From NCBI RefSeq assembly GCF_958979055.1, contig NC_084893.1, positions 5,025,071 to 5,089,070 on the forward strand: a stretch of DNA of 64,000 nucleotides, read 5' to 3'. The number at the start of each line of letters is the position of its first letter. The stretch's first letter is position 1. This DNA comes from Alnus glutinosa. Taxonomy: Eukaryota > Streptophyta > Magnoliopsida > Fagales > Betulaceae. A program made the translations under genes and the position numbers. This document shows, piece by piece, positions 45,584-58,433 of the stretch. The notes beneath the pieces are model-generated. The model had not been told where the DNA came from. It ran no database searches and saw nothing but the letters and a program-made list of their open reading frames with translations.

Positions 45584-47311
45584 ATGGTTAACACTGAGGC
45601 TGCTAGAACAGCTGTGGGCATTATTGGTCACTACTTCAAACCTAGCGCGCTCCCTTATGTTTCATTTCATGTTCCATTCATTTGTCTGGTTTTTTTTTTT
45701 TTTAACTTATTTCTCTTTTGCAGGGAATGTCATCTCTATTGGCTTATTTGCCTCCCCAATGTAAATTCTCTCTCCGTGGGTATGAGAATGAGAATGTGTA
45801 TAATTATATGTATATTCACATTCTTCTTGACATAACGCGTTAGACTACAATCTTATTAGAATTCTGCAGTTAATTAAGCATGCTTATGAAAAGTTTAATT
45901 CGGATAGTAAAAAATGGACAATATTGTATCGTCGAGTGCGAGTCGTTACTCTCGATCTCTCTCGTATTCTTGATAATATATAGTATAAATTGCATGCAGC
46001 CCAACATTCGTTAAAATATTGAAGGCAAAATCAGTGGAAGACTTCAAGCCGGACCCTTACGTAGCAACAGTACTGAATTGCGCAATGTGGTGTTTCTACG
46101 GTCTCCCCCTTGTCCATCCAGACAGCTTTCTTGTCATCACAATCAACGGCTGTGGGTTAATAATCGAGATCATCTACGTTACCGTCTTCTTCCTATACTC
46201 TCCCTGGTCAAAGCGTGTGAGTAAATTAAACTACCCATCACGTACATATATAATAATTAACTTAATCAATATTATATATTCTAACATTTCATGTTATTTG
46301 CATGTACGTGCTTCATTGTCTTAACCGATTTATATTTGTTATAAATATTTGCTTTCAGCGGAGGATCCTCATTGCTCTTGTGATTGAAATCATCTTCTTT
46401 GCCTGCGTAGTTTTCGTTACCCTACACTTTTTCCATACCACCAAAGAAAGATCCACGATAATCGGCACAGTGTGTATTGTCCTCAATGTACTGATGTATG
46501 CTTCACCCTTGACTGTCATGGTATGTATGTATATATATCTCCTCCAATGACATGCATACATGTAATATATATATATAAATAGATGAAAATATGCTACTAT
46601 TTTTTTTTTTTGTTCTTTTGACAGCGCATGGTCATTAGAACAAGGAGTGTGAAGTACATGCCATTCACTCTATCAGTAGCCAACTTCTGCAATGGAGTCG
46701 TTTGGATGATTTATGCCCTCCTCAAATTCGATCTCTTCATCTTGGTAACTCTATATAATAGACTAAGTTTCTGGTTGGAAATCTTGTTATTTCCCTGCCT
46801 AATTTAATTTAATCTGGTGTTTTGTTTAATAATAAGTGAGAAATGTATAAAATGGAACATCACATCCTTCTGCTAGCTAGTCTGTTGGTTCAACTAGTTC
46901 ATATGAGCACAAAACAAAATAAACAAAATATTGTCCAACCTGTTGGGGAACATGTTTTAATTTAAATAAGAAACAAGAAAAGTTAGCAAGTAGGAGAATC
47001 ATTTCAACTGTCGAGTTAGATACATAATCCGAAAGAAGAAGTCATGCTTCTTGAAAAAGATCAAGAAGCGGCTCATTTAGCCACATTGTGGGTGCAAAAA
47101 TTTGCATTTAGCGACTTTTCTTGGATATGATTTTCTTTTTCCCCCGGTATGAATTTTCAGCTAAACTGACATTTTTCTTTTTTGATTGTTCTAGATTCCC
47201 AATGGTTTGGGAACTTTTTTTGGTTTGGGTCAGCTCATACTGTATGCCAGCTACTACAGGTCGACCCAATGGGACAGAAGAGCACGTGAGGCAGAACTCT
47301 TTTATGCATAA
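45584..47311 (+). CDS. SWEET: SWEET sugar uniporter, clade II (SWEET4/5/7 type)
   Basis: Bidirectional sugar uniporter of the MtN3/saliva family, usually at the plasma membrane; clade II members mainly carry hexoses. Six exons join in frame to 231 aa: 45584-45626, 45724-45760, 46000-46216, 46359-46520, 46625-46744, 47195-47311. Seven predicted membrane segments form two MtN3 repeats around a linker helix. The first repeat has [12 protein letters not shown] and [20 protein letters not shown], then [12 protein letters not shown]. The second has [20 protein letters not shown], then [18 protein letters not shown] and IPNGLG. The pore prolines (ASPIP, YGLP, ASPL, YMPF) are all present. The first MtN3 repeat starts at [15 protein letters not shown]. 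The tail after [14 protein letters not shown] is short compared with relatives of about 240-250 aa. The ATG at 45584 is the family start. Confidence 0.94.
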
Positions 47312-47968
47312 GCATCTCACACTGCTATTTATTGTTCAATTTTTTGGAGCCACTTTCACACACATACAAATATAGGAGAGGTCAAGCAGTCGTATCAGAA
47401 ATGAAAACTAATACAGCAATCAATTTTTTAATATGGATCAGAAACATATTTGTGAAATCTAATCCGAATGATCTCCATTTCATATATACACCATTAAATA
47501 TGTGAAATATAATCTGGTCCGTAAAATAGAGAACATCCAAACAGGTCATAGCAAACTACAGTCAATACTGCATTCCATCAACCAAATGCTTTGGCTGAGA
47601 GTACATACCAGATTGAGATAGCAGTGAGGTTCAAGTTAATCATAACAATAACAATTATCACTACTATATCAATGAGAGATCTTACAGAGAGGTTGCAGGG
47701 CCAGTCCAACAACCATAATAAATACACATGTTTTGTAAACTCAAAAGGTATTTAAGAAAAAAAATGTTTAAAAAAGGGAAAACAAATAACAAAAGCTTTA
47801 CATCATCAAACAAGGTGAGATGTGTAGCACAGCTCCTCCGCCTATACCCACCACCATCTGTTTATCTCATCAAGCTACCCCAAAATTCTATCTTCTTCCC
47901 TATAACTTTGACTAGATCTCTCTGGTCTTCAAAATAATTACACCAAGTTGTTTATGGGACCAAAGAAT
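47312..47968. other. Convergent 3' region between SWEET and the kinase gene
   Basis: The two genes end tail to tail 657 bp apart, so this should hold both 3' UTRs. On the minus side the kinase 3' UTR probably runs from 47968 to about 47700. No other feature seen. Confidence 0.5.
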
Positions 47969-50900
47969 TTACGGACCACGATACTTGTGGAAGCAAAGAC
48001 AACCCTGAGGCTGATCGACGGGGATCATACCTCCACCTTTTGATGTGTCAATTGCCTCTAACATGGAAACTGCCTCTTCCATCTCTGGTCGCTTGTCAGG
48101 GTTGGCATCCCAGCATCGCTTCATTACATTTGCTAGGGAGCTTGGGCAACATCTTGGTATCTCTGGTCTTAGATTCTGGGATTTCAACAAGAAAACATTG
48201 CCCAAAGAAAGGATTAATCATAAAGAATTTGACTTTATTAAACAAAATCTTGAGCAAAAAGACTCGATACTCATAGGGTGTAATGATTGGGGTACAAGTA
48301 GATGAGTTACCTGACGAACCACAGCTGAAGTCACTTCTGAGAAGCTAAGGTCGGGATATGGCATGTCACAGCAATATATCTCCCACAAACAGATGCCAAA
48401 ACTGTACACATCACATTTCCTGTTATATGGATTGCCATTGAGAACCTGTAAACCAGCCAGTTGACAAGTCACTGAAAATCATTCATTAAATGATTGTTTC
48501 TGTTGTTTTCCTTACTAGTTAGCTCTAAGTTGCCTAGAAGATGGATTGTTGTGGTACATGGAACGAATATGGGAGCATGGTATGACACTTGTACCGGAAT
48601 GTGGAATGATGGGGGTAACTCATCTAGATAGTATCATTAGGAGTTAAAAGGTGACAGGTAATCTTGAGACACAAACCTTAAAATTGTAGCTAGATATATT
48701 TTATTAACTATGTAAGATTGTAGTATTGTATTTTAACTTGTTCTTTCAAAATTGGTAAATTAAGAAACAGAAGAAAAAAATTTGGATCTCCGAAATTAGT
48801 GCATTGGAATGACAATGTTCCATGTTTGGGATCAAGCAATCACAGATCGTAGTTCACTAGGGTAAAAGTGACTTAAGGTAATTCGAAGAAAGCTCTTAGC
48901 TGAAACATTAGGACCATTAGTTCAATACCCCCATTGTGCTAAAGGGAGAACTCATATTTAACAAAGACAATGTGAAGCCAAAACTGCCTTTCTTTGTATT
49001 AGATAAAACTGAAATTGATGGGAGCATTAGTGTCTTGGCACCAAGAGAAACATTCAACATAATCCATTAATGTAAGGATATTTATGATCCAGCCCTGAGG
49101 CAAGATCTCTATCTGTTCCCTAAGAACAAATAAACAAACCAAATTCCCAAGGAAAAGAAGTTTTTTGTATGGTTTTGAAGTCCTAGTCAGAAAAGTATTT
49201 TGAAGTCTTAGTCAGAAAAGTATCATGAAAATAAATAGACTACCTCAGGAGCCATATAACCAAGCGTCCCTGTCTCCCCAGTCATGTCATTAGGATTTGA
49301 AGCCTCAACACGAGCAACCCCAAAATCAGCGATTTTTACTGTACGTGTCTTGTCCAATAGCATGTTCTCTGTCTTTACATCTCTGTGAACAATCTTCTGC
49401 GAGTGAAGGTAACTCAACCTAAAAGATATAGTACATATTAGCCTTCCAAGTGGTTAGATAGAAAAATTCTAAGTCATGTCATTTTTGAAATGGAACCGCA
49501 AAGATTACGAAGAACAAAAGGTTGACAAACACTAATTGAGATACAGATGGTGGGTACCCCCTAGCAAGATCAAGTGCAAGCTGGATGACGACCTTAAAAG
49601 CTAGCTTCCTTCTCCTGTTTTTTATGAGATAAGATTTCAGAGCACCCCCAGGAAGATATTCCACAACAACACAACAGACACTACTTGGCATGCCAATTTG
49701 ACCATTATCAGTTTGTATTTGTAGTTCTGATGAGCCCATTGTTGCCCCTATAAACTGGAAATTCAAAGACCAGAATGTCAAGTAAGAAAAAGTACAATGA
49801 AGGATGACAGTAATATTAGTTAGTGTATAATATTTTCTGTAAAAACCTGAAAAAGAAAAAAAAGAAAAAGAATAATAGAATAACCTTAAATGTATGGTTG
49901 AAGCAGTCAAAAATTCCAAAATATTCAAATGCATTTACTCTTTAAGCAATCATTGAGTTCTAATCAATCCAGAGTGCAATGGTACTTGAATTTCCACTAC
50001 GTCATTGGGAGGCAAGAGATGCATCCCAGAATATCAAACCGAAGAAAAATGGTTTGAGGCTACCCTATTCAAAAACATTAGCAGCCCCTAACCCCCTTTT
50101 TCTTTCTCCTCCAAGGATCAAGGCTTCCCTCAATGGTCAAAACCTTAAGGTTTGTGATATTAATCAAATGGCCTAGATAAAAACAGAAAGGAACCGCAAA
50201 GGAAACTCTGGACCACAAGGATTATATAAATAGGCATTGCCACACCCATTCACATCCAATACATGTAATAGAATAATATCAGAAATTTTCAACAAGAATT
50301 GAAAGCTTTCTTTCTTCCTTTTATCATGCTTTTTCAATGGTAGTGGAAAAGTTCTAGAGGACCATTTGTTGACTGGTGTTGGCTTCAGCAGCAGACTCCA
50401 ATGTAGCCAAAGGCTGAATATTGGCAGCAGCATGACTTTCCATGTCTGTCACTTCCATGGAGGTCAATTCAACTAGCAGGTTTAGGTAGCTCAAGCACAT
50501 CTTACCCACTTCTTCTTCGAGCAACTTTTGTGAGCTTTGAATGCTTAAAGTACTACATCTTTAAAGAAATTGAACAGCAATTTCAATCTTGGCCTGTGTT
50601 TGACATGGATCTTTTGTACAAGGCAGCAATACTAGAGCTTATTTTATTTAATTTAACTAGTTCAAGTTTATCCAATTTACTTAACAATAGGAGCTAACTT
50701 ATTAGTAATGATGCATCTATATGAGAAGATCTCATATGCAAGAAAATTGGTAATCCAAAACACCCGCACTTCTTAGCTTTGCGCCCACCTAAATTCCACA
50801 GCCATCTTATTTGGTCATATCAAGAGAAAGCATCCTTGGTGTCATTCAGAGTGCATATGGTTGGTTGGTGTTTTAGCTAGAGGTTGCTCTGGCTAATAGT

Positions 50901-53306
50901 TGGTTGGTTGCTGATGACTATAAGGTGGCTCTGTCTGCTGCAGGATGTGGATGAGATTCCTTATGGTATTGTGCGATGACTAGAGGTTTGAACCTTATGG
51001 ACTTATGGTATTGTGCAATAAGATTCCTTGTTGGTTATAGATATTTCTGTTTTAGTAAGATTGTGGGGGATTTAGTTAGGCTTGGCAAAACGGGTTGGCG
51101 GGTCAACCTGTTTAACTAACCTGGTAAAAATTGTCATAAACATGTCATACGGGTCATAAACGTGTCATAAACAGGTTGGCGGGTCATAAACGGGTTATAG
51201 CCTAAACTCAAACCCTATATATTCGTGTTGTGTTCGTGTCAGATTCACGGGTCGTGCCAAAATTGCCAACCCTAGATTTAGTGGGTGTTGAAAATTGGCT
51301 CGTGTAGGTGATGTATAGTCTGGAAATTCCTTACTGTACAGTTTAGTGTTTAGGAAACTTATTTTGTTTCCTTGAGTATTCTAGCTAAGAGGAGCTAGAG
51401 TACATTGTACTTTACATTGATATATGAAAGATTTACTCGTTCATCAAAAAAAAAAAAAGGTGCTGGAATCTAATCTTTGTTTCTTGACATGCCAATAGCT
51501 CTAGAATACCATTAAGCAACATATGAAACTCATGCTCTTAAATTATTACTTAAACACCCAAATATGTAATAGTAGGGTCAATGAAGGCCAAATAATGAAC
51601 ATTAATCATTCATTTAATTAATAGAATGAATAATGAGGAAACAAAAAGAAACAACAGATTCACAATCACAATTTCATAAAAAGGTGAGATTAAATCCAAA
51701 TCTTATATACTCTGCAACAGATACACTAGATATATTAGTTGGAAGATTAATAATGAGTGATATACAAGCATATGCTATAAAATAAGAGAGAAAAGTTGCA
51801 GAAATAGGAAGTAACCTTAGTAACATTAGGATGATCTAGCTTATGCCACACAGCAACTTCTTGCGAAAAAGCTGCCCTTAATGAAGCAATCTCACCTTCC
51901 GTCCTATGACCCTCCTCACCCCAGTCGAGCATTTTAACTGATGATCAAGAAAGGAACCAGAAAACTGCTGTTAATGATTCTTTTTTCTCTTGGATTTTGT
52001 TGGGTACTACTGTTAATGAAAATTGTAACAAATGCAACCCACTTAGCATATCAAACCTATTGAAAAGTGGTTAAGATAATATCCTAAAGAAGCCAAATAG
52101 ATCTTAACTTTATTAAATTAAGATGATGGAGACATTGGTGACGATGACAAAACCAAATCCTAATATTTAGATACCATACTGTACTCGTTGCTGTTTTCCT
52201 TATTAGCTGATAAGACTTTAACTAACATCTGTGATCACATGAAAGTTCAGAAGACAACAACATCAACCAAGTGATTGTTGTCATCAGCAAATTCACCCCT
52301 AACCCGTGTATGAGTCACGGATTTCAGTAGAGTACATCTACAATGATCAATAACCATTCCCTCCATAAGAGTCAATTGATTTATGTTATGAGGATTAAAA
52401 AAATAGTACTTTCAAACACACAAAAAAAAAAAAAAAAAAAGTAGCAATAAGGACGAAGAAATTGTGCCACCTTGCCGAAGTCAGAATGGTCCCCCTAATC
52501 CATTATAGAGCCGACCAAATTAAATATAACATCAAAATGAACCAAATTGATCAAAGTCAAGTATATGCATTTATGCAAAACCAACTGGGTATCAGTTAAA
52601 TTGTCTAATAATTGAGAAAAATATGAGATATAATGAAAAAATATAAAACAAATACTACAAGCAATCAACTTCCATAAAGCATAAATATACTCTGGAAAGA
52701 ACTGACAGTAATAACAACAGCACATCCTAAAAAAAAAATCCAAAATGGCAAAAAGGAGAAATGGGTTTTGAGAGGGGAAAAAAATAAATAGGAATCTCGG
52801 GAATGGAGTGTCAAGCCAAAAACCGATCAAAAAAGTCCTTGCTCTTTTCCCTTTGTGTGAGTAAAAATTAAAACTTTTTTGCAGAGTACAATCAATCAAG
52901 AAGAGAACTAGATAGACGAGAATGTTAAAAGAAGAAGAAGGTAAAATTGAAAGTGGGTGAGGGATAGAGACTGACCAGCGACATCCTGGCCGTCGTAGAT
53001 GCCACGGTGGACGGTGCCGAAGGTGCCACGGGCAAGCACGGTCTTGACGATGAGCTTGGGGGGGTCGATCTCCCACTCCTGCCTCTCCTTCTTCACAGTG
53101 TTGGGGGCGGCGGGCACGACGCTAATATTATTATTATTATTATTATTATTAGTAACGAAAATACTATTACTGTTGAGCGTATCTTCCTCTCTCTTCTTGT
53201 TCTTCTCCATGGTCCGCACCCTGTTGAGGTGCCTCTCCAGTTGCTCGTCCAAGCTCTTGAGATCAATCTGATCCGCCCTCACAAACCCATCACTGCCCTT
53301 CTCCAT
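47969..53306 (-). CDS. Raf-like protein kinase of the MRK1/CBC group
   Basis: Cytosolic Ser/Thr kinase of the group C Raf-like family, which includes ATMRK1 and the CBC1/CBC2 kinases of stomatal CO2 and blue-light signalling. Six minus-strand exons, all in frame, give 388 aa: 53306-52976, 51937-51816, 49754-49558, 49418-49244, 48445-48311, 48175-47969. The N-terminus has FVRADQIDLKSLDEQLERHL (residues 8-27), a family signature, then an Asn run at 53-60. Kinase domain: glycine loop RGTFGTVHRG (93-102), Lys112 in VKMLDWGEEG, catalytic HRDVKTEN (228-235), DFG 248-250, and GTLGYMAPE. It ends GCLCFHKYRGP, the family C-terminus. The N-terminal FVRADQI looks closer to CBC than to MRK1, but I cannot decide orthology. 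Introns 1 and 2 (1.0 and 2.1 kb) carry repeat insertions. Confidence 0.95.
51077..51274. mobile_element. hAT-type MITE in kinase intron 2, 198 bp
   Basis: Ends TAGGCTTGGCAAAA and (reverse complement) TAGGGTTGGCAATTTT with perfect 8-bp duplications GATTTAGT at 51069-51076 and 51275-51282. An 8-bp duplication and TAGGG-type ends indicate hAT. The body is full of GGGTCATAAACG-type words. Confidence 0.87.
53128..53155. repeat. (ATT)n microsatellite within kinase exon 1
   Basis: Eight to nine ATT units on the plus strand read as the poly-Asn run at residues 53-60 of the kinase. Length changes here would alter the protein without shifting frame. Confidence 0.9.
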
Positions 53307-53352
53307 CTCTGCTTTCTTTCTCCGTCAGTCTCTGTGGAAGATCAGAGAACAG

Positions 53353-53388
<36 letters not shown>

Positions 53389-53420
53389 TGGCGCTGTGGC
53401 TGGTCTTTCTTTCTTCGGTT
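53307..53420 (-). promoter_or_regulatory. Kinase 5' UTR with GA/CT repeats
   Basis: Just upstream of the ATG, the plus strand shows two (GA)n runs (53353-53389), read as CT repeats in the sense direction, a common plant 5' UTR or core promoter feature. Confidence 0.5.
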
Positions 53421-53731
53421 TCCACCACGAAATGTGTAGTTCTGCTGTGGGTTTTGTATATCTTCGACAATCATCGTCCATGTGGGGGCACATGGAACTG
53501 CCTGAGCATAACGTGTGCTTCTGACCCACTACTTTGGTCTCCTCCCTCTCCCTCCCTTCTATTTAATCTTTTTCTTTTCTTTTCACATGTTTATTTTAAT
53601 GGGGGTTGACCATTTTTTCATACTATCATTTACCTCCTTTGATTTCTCGAAATTTCAATGGTCTCCCTCGATGTTAGGAGGTACCCCCTCCTATTTTTTT
53701 TTGGCCTACTATATATATATATATATATATA

Positions 53732-54048
53732 TATAACCACATTTTCATGATCATGAGATAATACGTGGATTTCGCAATGCTGATGTGACAGTTCTCAATC
53801 ATTTCAAATAAAAAAAAAATGTAACAATTCTCAACTAATCTTTGAATCAGTTCTTTGTTAAAAAGAAAAAATAAATAAAATGTCAACCGCTTACCTTTGG
53901 AAACGCTACTAAGGATCTCATGATCATGCACCGATCTTACCTGGGATTGCAATTTCCAAGTTTGTCTATGAAGAGCAGATCTAATTATATTAGTATTGAC
54001 TGTCACATCAGCATTGTGTGATATTTATATGATAAAAATGTGGTTTAT
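53732..54048. mobile_element. Inverted-repeat element, GAGTAATGCTA-related
   Basis: Left arm ATAACCACATTTTCATGATC ... CAATGCTGATGTGACAG pairs with right arm CTGTCACATCAGCATTGTG ... AAAATGTGGTTTAT. A second partial copy with TAGCGTTACTC follows to about 54165. Ends and duplication are unclear. Confidence 0.5.
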
Positions 54049-54169
54049 AAAAGACTTTTTATTTTCTTTTTTTTTTAAGACCGGTCCAAATGTTAGTTGG
54101 AACTGACATATTAACATTTATGAATAGTTGCATGATAAAAATGTGATTTCTAGCGTTACTCATTTTTTT

Positions 54170-55909
54170 TCCGCTCTGCTCACCATGTATAATAGAAATT
54201 GAGTTGGTTTTCAATCATTTGGAAGTGAATACAATACTCCCCATTACAAGTAAAATAGAGATGATTGTAATAGGATACACTCCCCTTTCCTTCCCAATAT
54301 TTGCTTAGGAACAAAAAATGAAAATGATTTATTTTACGGTTAATATTTTATTTTGTTGTATCTGATCTTGTATATATTGTCACATTGTTTAAAATTTTAA
54401 ATGATGTGTCTGGTAATAAGATTATTGAGTCTATTTTGAAGCAAATATAGCACGGATTGTAGTGTTATAAGTTATCTAATTCTTTTTTTTTTTTTTTAAA
54501 GTGGTTGAGCCCAAATAATGTTACAAGAAATTAAGCACAATGCGAAACAACATCAACAATGCAATGGAAAATATCCACAAGAATTATTTGTTCCTCAAAA
54601 AAGAAAGTGTTTCTTTCACAAGATGGTACTCGGGGCCTTATTACCTAGATGCTTGGTACGAGACCTTCCACTGTTGGAGACAACATAAGAATTAAGAACC
54701 CTATGGTTTCCTCAGTCAAAGGTTCATATTTACTTAAGTTTGTCTCTTCTTTCTACAAAGCCTCCACTACTTGAAGTAATCTTGTACGTATACATGTTTG
54801 ATGACTTATCCAATTGAAGCAGTTCTATGCATATCCTTTTTGTAGACAAAGATCCATTATCAAAAAATATTTTTTTCTAGTTTTATCTAATCCTTAAATA
54901 AAACGAAAATGGCTTTCTTCAGTTTATAATAGAACATATGTTTTATTTGAGTAATGTTTAAGAAAATACATATATTATTAATCTTATATAAAATAGAACA
55001 GTTTGCTTCAACAAAACAATATCAAAAATATAAGAAATATAAGAAGAAAAATCTTCCATCCAAACTTGAACTATGACATAATTAATTGCTGCTTTAACTA
55101 AATCATGAGTAACAGAGTTTTCCCATCTTTTTGATATGAACTATTTGCTAAACCGGCATCATTTGATGCTACTAAGAACACTCACAATGGTTTATGTAAA
55201 TTTCTATGTAAAATGACTAACAAAAACTCACTTTTGCTAACTTAGCTAACCACCTTTTAAGACCTTACTCCAACAGTTTATCTAAACCACTTCTTTATTT
55301 TATTAAAATAATAAATTTTAGAATATTTTATTCATTTTAATTAAAAACTCATCTCTACCAAAAAAACACCAAATAAAACTCTCATCTCTAGCAATCACCG
55401 CTCTATTCTCCATTATCATCAACACAGTATCACTGAAAAACCATCACAAGAAACCAAATAATAATCATAAATCACAAGATTTAAGAAGTATGGGTCATTT
55501 TTTAAGATTGAATAAACTATGAGTCAAATATCACTCCAAACTGAAAAACTCTGCAAAAAAAAAAAAAAAATAAAAAAAAAAATAAAAAAAAAAATAAAAA
55601 AAAAAAAATTGTATTTTGCTAGATAAAATAAATCAACAATACATTTGCTTTATATACAGGAGATGAACCCATCCATTTTCCCTTACAGTAAATTGTAAAA
55701 TTTTTTTTTTTTATTAACGTCTTTTTCAAACGTTCTTTCTTTTCTTTTTCTTTTTCTTTTTTTTCATACGAACATTTTTCTTACGATTATATTTTACAAT
55801 GGTCGTACAAGAATTGTACAACAATCATTTTTCTAAATACTGCAGTGGTAAATGCTAACTGCTAAGTTGATAAAAGTGATAAATATTAATATGGTAAAAT
55901 TAGAATCAT
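54170..55909. other. Intergenic, no gene recognised
   Basis: AT-rich spacer with scattered T and A runs. An (A7-9 T)n simple repeat lies at 55555-55609. No coding signal was found on either strand. Confidence 0.5.
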
Positions 55910-55912
55910 TTA

Positions 55913-56801
55913 TGCTCTGTTTGTTTGAGCGTAAATTATTTTTTGAAAATATTTTTTGTATTTTCCGGTATTTGGTGCAACCAAAAATAATGGTCAACGG
56001 AAATTATTTTCATTTTGACCGAAAAAACCTCTTTAATTATTGCAAAACGATTTACGGTTTTAAAAATCATAAATCGTTTTTTGAATTGAAACTCTTCATT
56101 ATTGCTCGCATATTTGTGAGAATCTGCAACCGCATATTTGTGAGAATCTGCAACCGCTAAACATTGGAGTTTGTTGGTGGCCCAAATATACTACCAAAGG
56201 TCTCCGAATTTGGGATCCGGTCGCCAAAATTCGGCGGCACTGGCTAGATTTCGAACACCGTCACCAAGATCCGGCAACCCAGATTTCGGCGAAACTGGCC
56301 GGAATCTGGCCATTGTCACCGGATTCAAGCCACCAGTGACGGAATCCGACAACAATAGCGTGATTATGGCGACCCGGTTTCTGGTGAAACTATCCAAAAT
56401 CTAACCAATACAGCAGGATTTCAGCCAATTTCGTCAGAATTTGGCAATAGTAGCCAGATTTTGGTGACCTAGATTCCGGAGAAACTAGTCGAGATCTGGC
56501 CATTGCCGCTAGATTCTGACCACTAATGACGGAAACCGGTAATAGTAGCCGAATTTCAAAGACCCAGATTCTAGCAAAACTGGCTGGAATCCTGCCGGCC
56601 GTTGACAGAATCTGGTTAGTGCTACCAGATTCCGGACACCATCACTGAAATCTCGTCACCGATGATTTTTTGTCGTTGGTTATTTTTTCGTACGAGCCAA
56701 ACGCCGAAAAATATTTTCAGGAAAATCATTTTTTTAAAAAAATAATTTCGTTGAAAATATTTTATGACGAAAAACGTTTTATATCAAAACAAACAAAAGC
56801 T
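55913..56801. mobile_element. PIF/Harbinger-like element with internal minisatellite, 889 bp
   Basis: The left end TGCTCTGTTTGTTTGAGC and the reverse complement of the right end (GCTTTTGTTTGTTTTGAT) are related to the 122-bp MITE at 12195-12316. Inner arms share GAAAATATTTT and CGTAAA words. Candidate TTA duplications lie at 55910-55912 and 56802-56804. No transposase is present; the interior from about 56160 to 56680 is a GC-richer repeat array unlike the flanks. Confidence 0.7.
56276..56600. repeat. 95-bp minisatellite, about 3.5 copies
   Basis: Units begin at 56276, 56371, 56465 and 56561 with GACCCAGATTTCGGCGAAAC-type sequence and continue with TGGCCGGAATCTGGCCATT variants. Copies are diverged by many substitutions but keep the spacing of 94-96 bp. 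Confidence 0.8.
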
Positions 56802-58206
56802 TTAATTTGAAAATAATATTTAAGATTTAAAGAATAGTTTTGAAATTCTAATAAAGGACTTATTTTAGAGGGATTGCATGACACCTCTGCATTCAATTAT
56901 TCAAAGAAAAAAACTTGAGTTTGACTTAAGTAATCTCAAAAAAACTACAGAATAATGAGAATATCTATCGTAGAATGACGTTCATCCAATTGATATATTC
57001 TATGAAGTTTGGATTGTTTTATTGTTTATCTACCAAATAAAGTGAGAGCATTTATTAACTTCCTCCACTTTTCTCCTCCTTCAATTTACTTTTAAAAAAA
57101 AAAAATCACATAAATGGATATTCGAGAAATGTTTTACACACTCTCAGATGTGACAATAAAAATCATCAAAAATTTTTGGATGGATCATTATTTGAGTTTG
57201 ATTTAACAATAATTGAGTAATATTATATACAAGACTTTTATTTTTCCCTATTGGATTGATTTAACAAAATAGATATGAGAGGAGGAGGGAGCAGATCCAT
57301 TTTCCTTTCTACTCCCCGCTCATACTTTTTCCTTCCCATTCTAGTTTTTTCTTTTGTTTGCAGGCGTTATCCGACAAGATCAGCAATTTTAGCATCTCCG
57401 CTATGCATCCGTTCATCTACCTCTGTGTTGCGCCATTCATCTCTTCATTAGCCGCTGTTGTTGTTTGTTGGTTGTGTTTTTGCTTTGAATAAGAGTTTTA
57501 TTCTCTTTAGATCTGTCCTCATGAGCGATTTATGAGATGAAGGATAGTCAGATGTAAAGGGTTATCTCTCACTGCCTAAATAGTTCGGTGTAAGGATTAT
57601 CTCTCATACGACTAGTTTAAATAAATTTGTAAGATATTTGGTTACCATTGTCTTAAATTTAGTCTGCTCGAATCAGATCTACTCTTTAACTATTTTTATA
57701 CAGGGGTTAACGGAAGATGAAAGTTATAGATAACACTTTATGGTAAAAATTTTGTTTGTATCTATAACTATATACCCTCATAGCATGTGAATATGATTTT
57801 GTAGAGTTTTATACTTTGTGATGTAAAAGCTTTATACTCTTTATATTTAATCAATAAAATACCTAAATTTTTCGCTTAAAAAAAAATAAAAATTACTATC
57901 ACGTCAAAGAAATATTTAGTTAAAGAGTAAAAATAAGAGTGTATGAAAGATTTCTCTTTCTCTTTCTCGAGACTGCTGTGGATACTCTTGGCAATAATCA
58001 TGTAGGATGGGATAGATATACATGGGGGAGTTGGTGAATGATAGTTGTGAAAACGTTGAAGGATGTGGGTGATATTTGAAATTATTAGGGATATTTGTTA
58101 ATTAATTTAAAAAGGAGGTCTTGAATTGGAGTGATTGGGTAGATTTCATGGTCAATGCACTTTTTATTACACGAAGCAAATCAATGTCCTTTTCGAGGTC
58201 AATGTA

Positions 58207-58231
58207 TATCTATCTATCTATCTATCTATCT
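58207..58231. repeat. (ATCT)n microsatellite
   Basis: Six tetranucleotide units. Confidence 0.9.
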
Positions 58232-58382
58232 GCCTTTTGAAGAGTCAGTCTTGTTTTGATACCGTGGAAAGTCAGAAAGCAAAAACGTAAACAAGTTGAA
58301 GTGTTAATATGCAGTTGTCCACGTTCAGTACTCATCCTCACCAATCATTTCATTTGGGCGGCCTCTCACTTATATGCATAAT

Positions 58383-58388
<6 letters not shown>

Positions 58389-58429
<41 letters not shown>
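58389..58429. repeat. (AT)n microsatellite
   Basis: About twenty AT units. Confidence 0.9.

Positions 58430-58433
<4 letters not shown>

Noticed and set aside
53290..53609. Frames over the kinase 5' region on both strands
   Set aside because: Driven by GA/CT repeats and overlapping the kinase exon in the wrong frames.
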